Shown: positions 9,414-20,135, counted from the first letter of the stretch. The stretch is 64,000 bases of DNA from Symsagittifera roscoffensis (GCF_963678635.1 NC_087068.1:48379724-48443723); one strand, 5' to 3'. A program made the numbers and translations. The notes: generated from the sequence alone by a model not told the origin.

Positions 9414-10224
9414 TTAGACAAGTTATATGAATCGTACCTGTGGATATAATCAAGGGTTTTGGAAAGTTGGAGAAATAGTTCGAATATAGTGTAGAAAATT
9501 TAAAAAATGTTACAAAAAATGATTAAGATTATTAGAAAAGATTCAAGTATATCAAAAAGAAATATTATAAAAGTTTCAAATATCGTAAAAAATTGTTTGA
9601 GGTTTATGAAAATTTTAGTGACTGTTTGATAGAAGAGCATTTAAGAAATGACTTCTTGGTCGAATATTTTTTGTTGTTTTTCGGCGATTTTCAAGTGTGG
9701 TCGGATTATTTATTAGTTTTTTGACAAGTGGGTTGAGTTTTGTAAAAAATTGTTGGGGGCAATTTTCATGGTGATCGGGAGGTCGTCTTTTTCTTTATTT
9801 TTTTTTGTCAAATGATCCGGGGTATGGTGATATTTTTGTACTTTAGGCTAATTAAAATGTTCATTTTTGTACTTTAGGCTAAGTTAACATATTTGTTTGG
9901 GGGGTATTTGTGGTCTGAGTTGGGGAAATATTGTCGATCTTTGGGTTATTAGATAAGGGAGGGGTATGGGATTATGGTGATATTTATTTTAGTTGTCAAG
10001 TTGGAGTGGTTTGCTTATTTTTGACCTGGAGGTCGTAAAGTTTTAGTTATAGATATGCCTGGAGTTTTATATGATTCGTCCAATTGATCTTAGTTTGAGT
10101 TAGAGAAAGTGACGGATTGGATGAATCCTATTGGTCTAATGTGAACTAGAATTATTGCGTGTTTGTCAGCATGTTATTTTGAAAAATGGAAATTGAAAAT
10201 GTTTCAAGACTGTGAAGTATAAAG
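9414..10224 (-). other. Spacer between integrase and the env-side ORFs
   Basis: About 0.8 kb without a convincing reading frame. It contains a direct repeat of TTTTGTACTTTAGGCTAA (about 9833-9850 and 9866-9883). A gap here, after pol and before env-type genes, is a natural place for splice acceptors of a subgenomic RNA. One candidate is ATCCACAG, ending at about 9437 on the minus strand. Confidence 0.4.
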
Positions 10225-12291
10225 TTAAAATTGCTTTTGAAATTCCACTTTCTTTAATATTTTAGATTGGGGGATGAATATTTTGTAATCTTTACGTGGT
10301 TGATTTCGAAGTCGTGTTGATTTTCTATGTTCTGATTTGTCGATTTGTTCTTGGGTTATTATTTGTTCGGTCATTTTTCTATTTTTTCTTTGTTTTGGGG
10401 ATGTTTTATGGTCTAAGTTTTTTGTATTGTTTTTGGTGGCGGTTGATTTTGTGTTTTGATTTTCGGTGGGATTTTCATTTTGTTCTGTATTTTTCGGATG
10501 TGGGTCATTTTGAATAATTTTTAAACCTGTGAAAGAATATAATTGAGTTAATTCGCGGAGTGCGTATTCTTTTGGGTAATAAGGTAATAGGTTGTTTCGG
10601 TGCTGAACGATTTCTTTTTTGTCTGAGTCGGTAATTTTATATGTGACATCAGTGGGTCTTGCAATTATTTGGTATGGTCCTTTACGAAGGGGTTGTAATT
10701 TTTTAGAAATTTCTTTTTGAGTAGTGAAATTAGGTATTAAAACAAATGTTCCAATTTTTAAATCGGAGGCTGGTTTAAAACGTGAATTTATTTGTTCATT
10801 AATGTTTTGTCTTTGTAATAACTTTTTTGTTACTTTTTGATAAATTTCATTGTGTTTTTTATATCTATTTAGAATCCATTCGGTGTGTCTACCGGAGGCT
10901 AATTTAAGAATTTGTGGGTGATGAAAATGATCTTCATCGTGTGTATGTAAAGGTAGGTTATAACAAATTGAGTCTTTATCTGGTTGACAATAACCTTGTG
11001 CGTTTTTATGAGAATTTGCTGTAAACATTATTGGTTTGCGTGGCTTTTGGTTAAAAACCATTTCATATGGTGACATTCCTAGAGTTGTTGTGATTTGTGA
11101 ATTATATGCTAAGGGAAATAATCTTACATCTGCTGACCATTCGGTATATCTTGTATCATTTCCGTTGATGATACATCTAAGATATTCTTGTAATGAACGG
11201 TTCATACCTTCGACTAAGCCGTTTGTCCAAGGTGCATGAGATGTACGTGGTTTGTGTTTAATGTTATATAAATGACATAGTGTGATAATTTCATTATTTA
11301 TGAATTCTGTACCGTTGTCTGTGACTAAAATTTCTGGTAGTCCAAATTTTGCTATCCAGTGTTCATAAAGCGTTGTATACGCATAATAAGCGTTACAATG
11401 TGGTACTGGGTTAAGTGCTACATAATGTGTGAATGCGTCAACAATTACCATAATATAGGAATTTCCTTCTGATGAGGGTGAAATTGGGCCTTTAGTATCA
11501 AATGAGATACGATGATTAAAGTACAAGCTTTGTCCTTTAAAATCTTGTTTTTGTGCTATTTGTTTTTGATTTGGGTAAGGTTTATTTTGTTGACATATTA
11601 TACAATCATTGCATAGTAATTTTATCCAAATTGGTGCATTTGGGAAGCAAAAGTTTTGTATAAAGTTTGAATATGTTTTTTCTGATCCAGAGTGTCCTTT
11701 ATTATTTTGTGTATGTGAAATATTAAAAGCTATGAGAATCATACTTAAAGGGAGACAGGGGACTGTAGATTCATTTAAGTTATACTCTAAAAGGTCTGTA
11801 GTTTCATTAATTGTTGTGTTATTAAATTTGCGAAAGTATCGGAGGAGTGTTTTGTTGCCTAGAATGGTTGAATCTGCCTTGATAGGTTTAGTTTTATATT
11901 TGTGCCATGATTTTAGTTGTCGAATTATTGGGTCAAGATTTTGATATTGTTTTAGTGTTGAAATTGTAATTGTTTCTGTTGGAGGGAGAAAAATGTTTTC
12001 AATTTCGAATTTAGATAAGGGTATTGTATCAAGTGGGTCGTGGAGGTCAAAAACTTGATTTATTGTGTATTTTGAATCGTTTGTTTGTGGTCCTGATAAA
12101 TTTATTTTATCAGTTAAATTTTCTTTTTCAATTAGTGGAAAATGGTCTTTCTTAGGTGGGTGTTGTTTTGTTCGTTTTTGTTGGGTGTTATTTTTTATCC
12201 ATTGAGAATATGGGATTGGTTTAAAAGTTGATGTTCCAAGTAGATCAACTTCATAGTGATTATTTTGACAATCTAAATAAAGTGGGAAATG
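10225..12291 (-). CDS. pol: Pol, integrase part, in the same frame after an internal stop
   Basis: This frame is continuous with gag-pol but separated from it by one TAA. It stays open for 688 codons. After a linker of about 180 codons comes the zinc-binding HHCC region (H10, H17, C47, C50 counted from the Met at 11742). The catalytic triad D82, D142, E178 has the DD35E spacing in contexts FDTKGP, TDNGTEF and GLVEGM. A GPY module (RKGPYQII, about 353-360) and a basic tail (RKSTRLRNQPRKDYK) follow. This enzyme inserts the cDNA into the host genome. All catalytic residues are present. There is no obvious independent start before the HHCC region except the Met at 11742, which would remove the N-terminal linker but keep HHCC. 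Confidence 0.93.
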   Translation of the reverse strand, partial: HFPLYLDCQNNHYEVDLLGTSTFKPIPYSQWIKNNTQQKRTKQHPPKKDHFPLIEKENLTDKINLSGPQTNDSKYTINQVFDLHDPLDTIPLSKFEIENIFLPPTETITISTLKQYQNLDPIIRQLKSWHKYKTKPIKADSTILGNKTLLRYFRKFNNTTINETTDLLEYNLNESTVPCLPLSMILIAFNISHTQNNKGHSGSEKTYSNFIQNFCFPNAPIWIKLLCNDCIICQQNKPYPNQKQIAQKQDFKGQSLYFNHRISFDTKGPISPSSEGNSYIMVIVDAFTHYVALNPVPHCNAYYAYTTLYEHWIAKFGLPEILVTDNGTEFINNEIITLCHLYNIKHKPRTSHAPWTNGLVEGMNRSLQEYLRCIINGNDTRYTEWSADVRLFPLAYNSQITTTLGMSPYEMVFNQKPRKPIMFTANSHKNAQGYCQPDKDSICYNLPLHTHDEDHFHHPQILKLASGRHTEWILNRYKKHNEIYQKVTKKLLQRQNINEQINSRFKPASDLKIGTFVLIPNFTTQKEISKKLQPLRKGPYQIIARPTDVTYKITDSDKKEIVQHRNNLLPYYPKEYALRELTQLYSFTGLKIIQNDPHPKNTEQNENPTENQNTKSTATKNNTKNLDHKTSPKQRKNRKMTEQIITQEQIDKSEHRKSTRLRNQPRKDYKIFIPQSKILKKVEFQKQF

Positions 12292-15200
12292 TTATAAACT
12301 ATTTATTTGTGATTGTTCAACGTCAGTTTTTACTGCATATTTGCATTCCAATCGGGGTGATGTTTCGTTTTCTGCAAGGTAGAATTTTATGTTTTTGGGT
12401 ATTTCAACTGTTGTTTTTCGTGTAAGTAATTCAGGTGGTGTATTTCGACTTAAGGTGTCTGGTAACGCAAGATTTTTTCCTGCAGTCCAAACTATATGTA
12501 AGTTTGGAAATTTCATTAGTATTAGTTGAAATCTGTAAACTCGGTGGTTTGGATTAGATTTTTGTGTAAAAAGAAAGATGATTGGTTTATGGTCTGTGAA
12601 AAGAACTGTGGGATGTTTTGATCCAAGCATCAGAAATTCATATTCTGTCAGTGTATATATTATGGCTGTACATTCTCTCATTAGAGTTGAGAGTCGTAGC
12701 TCTGCTTGAGTGAATAATCGAGAATTTGCTGATATGAGGTTCATTTTATTTGTACCATTATGTGATTGTAATAGTGCTGCACCGATGCCAAAGTTCGAAG
12801 CATCGCACATTGCATAAAATGGTTGATTAGGGTCTGGAATTGTGTTTGAAATTTGTTCAGTTAAAAGTTTCTTTATTTCTTCAAATCGTGCTTGATGTTC
12901 TGTGTTCCATTCAAAATTATTTTGTTGTCTAAGGATGTTATAAAATGGTCGTAGATATAATTGCATTTTATAAACGTATTTGCTTAAAAAATTTAACATT
13001 CCAAGGAATTCTTGGATTTTCTTTTTATTTGTTGGTGGTTGAAGTTTTTGAATAGCATCAATGCGTGATTTCAGTGGAGTGATTGTTTTTCTTTCTATAT
13101 TATGTCCTAAGAATTTGACTCTTGTCAAAAAGAAGTGTGATTTATCGGGAGCGGCCTTCAGATTTTCGTTCTGAAGTATTTGGTGATATTTTTCTAAAAC
13201 ATTGAACATTTCTTCTTTTGTTTGTGATTGCATAAAAACATCGTCTAAATAGGTGATTGCGTTTTTCTTGAGTATTAGCGGTCTAAAAATTTTGCTCATA
13301 AAAGCTGAAAATGCTGCTGGTCCTATGGATATTCCATAGAATAAGCGGTTGAATTCATATTGTTGGTTTCCAATAACAAATTGTGTTAAACGTCGTGATT
13401 GTTCATCTAGTGGCATTTGATTGTATGCACTATTCATATCGGCGGTTGTAAAGTATTTGCCGTTTATTTTTGTTAAAATAACTTGTATTGGTTCAATAGG
13501 CCAATTACATTTTGATTCATCTATGAGTGAATTGAGGTAGCTAGCGTCGAGAACGATTTTTAATGATTCTCCTTTAGCTAGAATGATAACGGGGTTGATA
13601 AATGTGTTGCCTTTTGGTTGTTCTTCTTTATTAACTGGTGATATAATGTTGTATTGTTCTAAAATATCGAGTAATCTGTTCACTTTATCATGTAAGTGAA
13701 TTGGTACTTTACTTGCTCTCTGTTTTTTGAAAACTGCGTCTGGTTTTAACGGGAGATGTAGTGATGAACTGATTTTGCCAACATCAAATTTGGATGTTGC
13801 ATAGACTGATGAATATTTAATTAGCTGTTTGGCTAACTTTTCGAATTCGTCTTGTGTTATTTGTGAATGTTGGAAGTTAAACATTGTTAAAAATTTCTGT
13901 TGATCTGCTGTGTACTTACCTATGTTGAATGTAGGTTTGAAATATGGGGTTTTTGTGAAATAATCCGTATTTCTGTTTTCATTACTTATTATGTTATTTA
14001 TAGATAATTCTTCATTAAGAATTGTGGATTGACAAATATCTAATAATTGAAGTATATTATTTACGCGATAGGCTTTTTCGTGTATTGGTGATATTGTAGC
14101 GTTGGTTTCGCAATAGCCTATAAGTCTTAAAGGTAATGTTACCTGGTAAGGTGTGTTGTTATAGACATGTAAGGAAATAATGTCTGAATTCGAGTTTTTC
14201 AAATATTTTATTGAAGAGATTGTGATTTTGAAAAATTTATGAATAGGTTTGAATTCAAAATCTGACATATAAAATTTTTGTTTGTTTTGTTCTTTATCAT
14301 ATTGGTGAACTTGTTTGATGGAAAAATTATAGATGTTTCCTGATAGTGGTTTCAAGTGTTTTCTTTGTTGGTTAAATATCGGGTAAAATTTTGAAAAGAA
14401 TGGTGGTTGTTTATTTAATCTTTGAAAAAATGTTAAGGATGTGTCTTTTGTTTTTGTATATTTATCTTTGATTAATATTTTACTATTTAAGATGTTAATT
14501 GTTGGTATATACTTTGAAATAAATGGTATTCCGATGATATTATGTTTAATATCAGTGATATGGAATATTTGTTTAAATGGCTTATTTAAAATTTTGCTTT
14601 GCTCCATTGTTCTGGTGGGGAGGAGAAATAATTGGATTTTTCCGTAGTTTATCAATGTTGATCCTTGTGCTGTTGCTAACTTACTGGAGGTTTCAAGAGG
14701 TGTTAGCTTTGGGTGTAAAGTTTTTATTTCATTCCATGTGGGGATGTTTATTATGTTTGATTCTGCTCCTGAATCAATTAAAAAATCAATTTCAAGATCG
14801 GGTGGTTGAAATTCTTTATTTCTTGGACTTTCTAAGAGAAATGGTATTGTCCAAATTTTTTCTTTTGGTTGTTCTTTTTGTATATTTTGATAGATGTGGT
14901 TTGTGTTCAAGCATTTTGTGTTATTATTTGCAGAGGGTTGATTTGTAGTGTTAATTCTATTTGTTTCTTGTGTCGTTGGAGTGGAATGCGTAGGTTTAGT
15001 GTAATAATTTTGAAGAAATTCTGTTTGATTTTCATATATGTGTGATAAAAAAGGTTGTTCATATATTACAGATTCATAGTCATTTTCGACTTTGATCATA
15101 TTGATGGAGAGAGTGTTTTCAGTGTCGCTTTCTGAATCTGATGATGTACAGTTTATTTGATTGAGTTGTAACGTATCAGTTACTGTGTCATCAATACCTG

Positions 15201-18200
15201 GAGGGTCTGATGTTGTTTCTGGGTTAGATTGTACTTGATTGATTTGTCTTTGATGTTTAGGTGTACTACTTCTGTGGCGATTATTAGAATTATTATAGTG
15301 ATTATTATTTCGGTGTGGTGATTGGGAATAATTTCTATAACGATTATTATAACTTGAGTGTCGATTTTGTGAATTATTTCGCGATCTATTTTGATAATTG
15401 CTGTTTGGTCTGTTATAGTTTGATCTATTATATGAGTTATTTCTTGATCGGTTGTTTTGATAATATTGATTTCGATTGTTTGAATAACTTCTATTTCGAT
15501 TATTGGAATAATTTCTATTTCTATTATATGATGAGTTTCGTGATTGATTGTTTGGATAGTATCTGTTTCTTGGTTGGGAATTAGATCTAGAAGCAAACTG
15601 TGTTGTGTTTGAATTTGATCTGGAGTAGTTATTTCTACTATTTGGTCTATTGTAGTAAAATTGTGACGAATTTTGTGTGTTTCTTCGTTCTGGCGATCTT
15701 CCTCTATAACTTGAGTTATATGGGGATTGATTTCTTGTATAACTTGTATTGTTCGGAAGTGGTTTTCCGGAACTATTGTTGCTGTATACATTTTTGTTTG
15801 GTAGATTTTGATCTTTCTTCATATATTGATAGAATGACTTATTTGGTTCTTTGTATTTTTGAGGTTTATTTTGACTATCTTGCTGTTTTTGTCTACATTC
15901 AGAAATACTATGTCCGTATCGTCGGCAATAATTACACCATTTTTTGAAAGATGGTTTGCCTTTAAAGTTTGGGTTCTTTTCGTAAATATTGAGTATTTCA
16001 GTGATTTTTTCAACGAGGTCTGTGTCTGATTCCTGTATATTATTAATATTAGTGGGAGTCGTTTCAATTCTGTTAACGTATTGTAATTTCAGATTTTCCG
16101 TTTCTTCTAGTTTCATCGTGATTTCTGCTTGTTCTAATTTGTCTACTAGTTTTCGAAAATCTAAATCGGGTTCTCGAATTGAAGAAGGATGGGATGCTCT
16201 CTTTTTTATTGCTATTTTCCTTAATTGTGGTGTTAAGGTCATCATTAAGATTTCTGTCATCTTTGTATTTTTATAGTCGTGTGTATTTAGTGAATATGCT
16301 TTTCGAACTAGTGTTTCGATTCGTACTGCTAATTGCTTGATGGTTTCGTTTGGTAATCTGCGAATTTCATTACATAAAACTCTTTGTTGTTGTTTGTTTC
16401 TTTCGGAGTCAAACATTTTTGAAAATTCCTGTGTAAACCTTTTCCAATTTGATTTTATTTCTGGAGGTAATACTGAAAACCATTTTTGGGCTGCGCCATC
16501 TAAGGTTGTTTGTATCACCGCTGTGCGTCGATGTATCCAGTTTTGATGTAGTGGCGTATTAATTGGTTCAGGTCCAATGTTTAAAATCAAGTTTGCTGTT
16601 ACTGCATTTAAATAATCTTCTACAGAGTATTCAGGGTCTGTTCCTGTGAAAACCATTAAAGGTTTGTTTGATGTTATTGATGATCCACCCATAAGGTATG
16701 GATTCATTGTCATTTGTAATGATTCTGCTGCATTTGGCATTTGAGAAAAATTTGAAAGTTGGTTTCTTGTTATTTCATGTTGTTGAAGATAATATGGGAG
16801 TGGTATTTCATTTTGCATTTGTGTTGGTTGATACGAGTGTGCAATCATTGGATTTTGTTGTTGAATTGGTTGAAAAGATTGTGTATTAATTGGATTTTGT
16901 TGCTGAATTGGTTGTTGATGTTGTGTATCTATCGGTTGTGCAGAAAAAATTCTATGATTTGTATGTGGTTTCTGTGCTCCTTGTCCACGATATTCTTGAG
17001 TATATGGTGCAAATATATCTGGTTGTAAGAAATCATCATCTGAGGATAAATAATCCATTTGATAAGATGTCTGTTTTTTATTTTTATTTTGTTGAAAAAA
17101 TGGGTAATTTTCACTGCGATCTTGTGGAGTATTTGTTTGGAAATTTACTGAATTAGATTGGGCCATTGGGTTATCCCAATTTCGAGATCTTGTATATTGG
17201 TTAAAATTTCTTCGTGGTTGATAATTTGTTTTTGACGGATGTGTATAATTATAATTATGGTCTGCAAAGTTGTTTCTAGTGAATGTTTTGCGTGTTTTTG
17301 GCGGTATTGTCATGGGTCTGTATGTTTGGTAATCCATATGTGAATATTTAGGGGCAACCGAAGGTTTAACGGTTGATTGTAAGGTTACCTGTGTTTGTGA
17401 AGGATTTGTATTTCTTGGTGTTGTTAAGTTTGGACGTATTGGTGAAATACTTTGTTGTGTAGTTGTTGTGTGTACAATTTCTTCATTTATGAAGTGTGAT
17501 GGTGTCTGGATATCTTGTTGAGTAAGATTCCTAGTTCCATTGAGGTTTTCATTGTGTATGACTGTAGAGTTTAAACTATTATTTTGTGTATCGGGCAAAA
17601 ATGTATTATAGTTTAATGGTGTTGCATCAATGGTTAATGGTATTACTTTTACATAATCTCTTATGTAAGATATCGTACTTATTGCTTGACTTGAGATTGA
17701 TTGTGGGAAGCTTATAAATGCGGGATGAGACCATTCGGGGTCCCAAACATAGTCTGATTGTTCTGTGATAGCGGTATCATCGTTCGAGTTTTGGGGTCTA
17801 AAATTTTTTCTTGCTTGTGCAATTAAATCAATATTGTGTGTGAAATAATCTATTATGAACCATGCCAAAATTTTTTGTAGATCGTGTTTTGTATGTTGTG
17901 AAACTTCGTCTTTCGTGAAATTTTCTTTAATGATGTTTAAATAACTAGAGAGTAGTGTGATCTCATGTCGTACTCTTATATGTTTAGATGTTTCTGTCGG
18001 TGAGACATTTGTTATTGGGATTTCGTTTTCTAATATCGAGATATAACTATATATTATTGCGAAAACTTCATTGGTGAATATGGAGTTTGCTCTTTGTGAG
18101 TTATGATATTGGATGCTTTTTATATATTCTGAAAATACTTTTGAAAATTCTAAATCAAGATCGTCTGTTTGAATTATATATTTACTATGATTATGGTTTG

Positions 18201-18459
18201 GTGAGGTGAATTCTATGGAGTAGATTCCATACTGTTGTGTTAAGTTACATATATCTTTTAGATAGTGATCTATGATTTGTCTTTTGATTTTTACATCTGG
18301 GAACTCTGTTTTACATGGACTTATTCCGGGTTCAAATAAATTTAAGAGTAAATTTTTGCAAAATATATGCTGTCCTCTATCAGTGGTTGCATCTACTATA
18401 AAAGGGAAGATTTCATCATCATCTGGGGTTTCGTCACCTGGGGTGTGCGTTGAGCTCAT
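12292..18459 (-). CDS. gag-pol: Gag-protease-reverse transcriptase-RNase H polyprotein (2055 aa)
   Basis: A single frame covers gag and most of pol, with no frameshift. Residues 1 to about 590 are an unusually long N-terminal region, Gln/Asn/Thr-rich from 290. A capsid-like retrotransposon gag domain spans about 600-790 (TTLDGAAQKWFSVLP). A CCHC knuckle follows (C842, C845, H850, C855). An Arg/Asn/Ser/Tyr-rich basic tract (about 905-1075) should bind RNA. The aspartic protease motif is LIDSGAESN (D1229). RT spans about 1590-1800, with catalytic Asp in TTADMNSAYN (D1674) and YLDD (1737-1740). RNase H has D1886, E1929, D1956 and D2001. The frame ends at TAA 12294-12292, between RNase H and integrase. 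The start ATG lies inside the end of the upstream 155-aa ORF, in another frame. Confidence 0.96.
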   Translation of the reverse strand: MSSTHTPGDETPDDDEIFPFIVDATTDRGQHIFCKNLLLNLFEPGISPCKTEFPDVKIKRQIIDHYLKDICNLTQQYGIYSIEFTSPNHNHSKYIIQTDDLDLEFSKVFSEYIKSIQYHNSQRANSIFTNEVFAIIYSYISILENEIPITNVSPTETSKHIRVRHEITLLSSYLNIIKENFTKDEVSQHTKHDLQKILAWFIIDYFTHNIDLIAQARKNFRPQNSNDDTAITEQSDYVWDPEWSHPAFISFPQSISSQAISTISYIRDYVKVIPLTIDATPLNYNTFLPDTQNNSLNSTVIHNENLNGTRNLTQQDIQTPSHFINEEIVHTTTTQQSISPIRPNLTTPRNTNPSQTQVTLQSTVKPSVAPKYSHMDYQTYRPMTIPPKTRKTFTRNNFADHNYNYTHPSKTNYQPRRNFNQYTRSRNWDNPMAQSNSVNFQTNTPQDRSENYPFFQQNKNKKQTSYQMDYLSSDDDFLQPDIFAPYTQEYRGQGAQKPHTNHRIFSAQPIDTQHQQPIQQQNPINTQSFQPIQQQNPMIAHSYQPTQMQNEIPLPYYLQQHEITRNQLSNFSQMPNAAESLQMTMNPYLMGGSSITSNKPLMVFTGTDPEYSVEDYLNAVTANLILNIGPEPINTPLHQNWIHRRTAVIQTTLDGAAQKWFSVLPPEIKSNWKRFTQEFSKMFDSERNKQQQRVLCNEIRRLPNETIKQLAVRIETLVRKAYSLNTHDYKNTKMTEILMMTLTPQLRKIAIKKRASHPSSIREPDLDFRKLVDKLEQAEITMKLEETENLKLQYVNRIETTPTNINNIQESDTDLVEKITEILNIYEKNPNFKGKPSFKKWCNYCRRYGHSISECRQKQQDSQNKPQKYKEPNKSFYQYMKKDQNLPNKNVYSNNSSGKPLPNNTSYTRNQSPYNSSYRGRSPERRNTQNSSQFYYNRPNSRNNYSRSNSNTTQFASRSNSQPRNRYYPNNQSRNSSYNRNRNYSNNRNRSYSNNRNQYYQNNRSRNNSYNRSNYNRPNSNYQNRSRNNSQNRHSSYNNRYRNYSQSPHRNNNHYNNSNNRHRSSTPKHQRQINQVQSNPETTSDPPGIDDTVTDTLQLNQINCTSSDSESDTENTLSINMIKVENDYESVIYEQPFLSHIYENQTEFLQNYYTKPTHSTPTTQETNRINTTNQPSANNNTKCLNTNHIYQNIQKEQPKEKIWTIPFLLESPRNKEFQPPDLEIDFLIDSGAESNIINIPTWNEIKTLHPKLTPLETSSKLATAQGSTLINYGKIQLFLLPTRTMEQSKILNKPFKQIFHITDIKHNIIGIPFISKYIPTINILNSKILIKDKYTKTKDTSLTFFQRLNKQPPFFSKFYPIFNQQRKHLKPLSGNIYNFSIKQVHQYDKEQNKQKFYMSDFEFKPIHKFFKITISSIKYLKNSNSDIISLHVYNNTPYQVTLPLRLIGYCETNATISPIHEKAYRVNNILQLLDICQSTILNEELSINNIISNENRNTDYFTKTPYFKPTFNIGKYTADQQKFLTMFNFQHSQITQDEFEKLAKQLIKYSSVYATSKFDVGKISSSLHLPLKPDAVFKKQRASKVPIHLHDKVNRLLDILEQYNIISPVNKEEQPKGNTFINPVIILAKGESLKIVLDASYLNSLIDESKCNWPIEPIQVILTKINGKYFTTADMNSAYNQMPLDEQSRRLTQFVIGNQQYEFNRLFYGISIGPAAFSAFMSKIFRPLILKKNAITYLDDVFMQSQTKEEMFNVLEKYHQILQNENLKAAPDKSHFFLTRVKFLGHNIERKTITPLKSRIDAIQKLQPPTNKKKIQEFLGMLNFLSKYVYKMQLYLRPFYNILRQQNNFEWNTEHQARFEEIKKLLTEQISNTIPDPNQPFYAMCDASNFGIGAALLQSHNGTNKMNLISANSRLFTQAELRLSTLMRECTAIIYTLTEYEFLMLGSKHPTVLFTDHKPIIFLFTQKSNPNHRVYRFQLILMKFPNLHIVWTAGKNLALPDTLSRNTPPELLTRKTTVEIPKNIKFYLAENETSPRLECKYAVKTDVEQSQINSL

Positions 18460-18901
18460 TTTTTCGTTCGATGACTGTTAATATGTAATTATTAATGTGT
18501 CGAATTGGTTGATTCCAATTGTATAAATGTACTGGTTTGTGTTTATACTGCTTTTTTATTCTTCTTTTTCCTCTTTTTGATGAATTTGAAGTTGTTTCTG
18601 AGTCAGAGAAATATAATTGATCGTGAAGTGGGCAATTTTTATCTATTGATTCTTTTAGTTTGTAAAGTTCGTCTAAACTGTTGGTTTCTGATTCTGAAAA
18701 TGCGTTTCGGTTTTTTGAAAATCTTTTTCGTGTTATTTGTCTTTGTTTAGTTATTATTTTTCTCTTTAGTGTTTGTCGTTTTGTTCGAATGTATCCAACT
18801 GTTTGTGTATGAGGTGTGATTACAAGGTCGTATTTTTTGTTATCTATTTCACAATTGTGTAAAACGATTGTTTGTTTATTTCCTAGGTTTTTAAATGACA
18901 T
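18434..18901 (-). CDS. Small basic ORF upstream of gag (155 aa)
   Basis: I do not recognise it. It is Lys/Arg-rich in its middle (TKRQTLKRKIITKQRQITRK) and has a second basic cluster (KRGKRRIKKQYKHK), both of the type seen in nuclear-localisation or nucleic-acid-binding segments, plus an acidic Ser-rich stretch between them. Its last codons overlap the gag start by 26 bp, so gag could be reached by leaky scanning or by re-initiation after its stop. It is the first long ORF after the leader. A small basic protein before gag is not usual for gypsy elements. It may be an accessory regulator or a separate N-terminal gag product. Confidence 0.65.
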   Translation of the reverse strand: MSFKNLGNKQTIVLHNCEIDNKKYDLVITPHTQTVGYIRTKRQTLKRKIITKQRQITRKRFSKNRNAFSESETNSLDELYKLKESIDKNCPLHDQLYFSDSETTSNSSKRGKRRIKKQYKHKPVHLYNWNQPIRHINNYILTVIERKNELNAHPR

Positions 18902-20135
18902 AAGGTTTAGGATGACGGATGCAAAGGGTTGTTAAGTTAATTCTAATTACTTAAACTGTTAGTCCTTACGATTTTTTGGTTAGCTTAACCTGGGTCTATT
19001 TGTTCAGGGTTGGAGAGAAAAGTATATCTATTCCGGAGAATGATTTTTACTTTCTCGTGACTAGTATAAGCTAAGGTGTTAACTTACTTAACCTTACTTA
19101 GGGGTAGTGATTGTGTTCAAGGGTTGGAGAATAGTAAATCGATCCACAAGGTTCAGGTATAATTAGAACGCGAGTAGTTCGTTAGATACTATTTTAAACT
19201 TACTAAGTCTAAGATTTATCCTGGGTCTGGTAAGAGGTGGGAGTTAAGTGAAGGATGAATAACCGAAGTTCTTCACTGTTTATCCTAATTTGAATGATTA
19301 GTTTTGTTTAAAAATTTCTATTAGTCTTGGGTCTGTAGAAAGGGTTGGATAGTGAATCGACGTTTGAGGTCGTTAGACACTAGTTAAGTGGGTGGGGGAG
19401 AACAAAATTGTTCTTTTTGATCCAAGGATAGGCCTTGATGATCAAGTTCGAAATTTAATTAACTAGAAAATGATTTAAGATCCAAGGATAAGCCTTGATG
19501 ATCTGATTTTAAAATTAAGTGAATTTAAATTTTAATAAAGATTGAAATTTATTGTAAAGAAAAGATTTAGTGTTTTGATGATATTAGTGAGCTTATGAAT
19601 GCTGTTATGTTTTAGGTGATGAAGCTGGGGCAACAGAATGATTTATGATTACTAACCATTTATTGTCATGCTACTAATTTTTATTTTTGTTTTACAATAA
19701 ATATTTTTCAAACATGTTTTGTATATTACTGCAGAGTTTAGGAAAACGATCTGAGATCTTTTTATCAATCGTTATTGTATATTAATAATTTTGTTTAGCG
19801 CCTGAAATGATTTTGAAGATTAACTTCAAGGTTTTATGTTTGCAAATGAAAATCTAAATTCATTGCCAGTAGTATTCTAAATATAAAAGTTTGTTCTGGT
19901 TTTTGCCTAACTATCATATAACTATATGGCAAGTTTCTACTTTGTCGTATGTCGTCTCTGGTTCGAGGTCTTCTTCCAATTCCGGGTAGTTCTGTTATGG
20001 TTCGGAATATTGGCTTTGATCTATTGAGTCGTAGAGACATTTCGATTAAATTATTGTCGTATAACATTTTGTAAATGTTTTTGTCTAATTTCTAATCTAT
20101 TTTGGTTAATTCTAAGCTATTAAGGTCTTGTTCGA
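18902..20135 (-). other. 5' leader of the LTR element with twin hairpins
   Basis: About 1.2 kb lies between the primer binding site and the first ORF. Two 25-bp segments 60 bp apart (19419-19443 and 19479-19503) are nearly identical and each folds as GATC-CAAGG-loop-CCTTG-ATGATC. Several looser repeats of CTGGGTCT with GGTTGGA lie nearer gag. Donor-like sites on the minus strand include AAGTAAGT at about 19085. Such leaders usually hold RNA packaging, dimerisation and splicing signals. No transcript data are available to confirm any of these. Confidence 0.55.

Noticed and set aside
15180..15791. 203-codon alternative minus-strand frame rich in Ile and Thr inside gag-pol
   Set aside because: It overlaps the Arg/Asn/Ser/Tyr-rich tract. 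Its repetitive codons leave a second frame open, and no independent start signal or motif supports it.
14441..17156. Several plus-strand ORFs antisense to gag-pol
   Set aside because: They are shadows of the minus-strand coding frame in AT-rich DNA, with no domain and no conservation signal visible.
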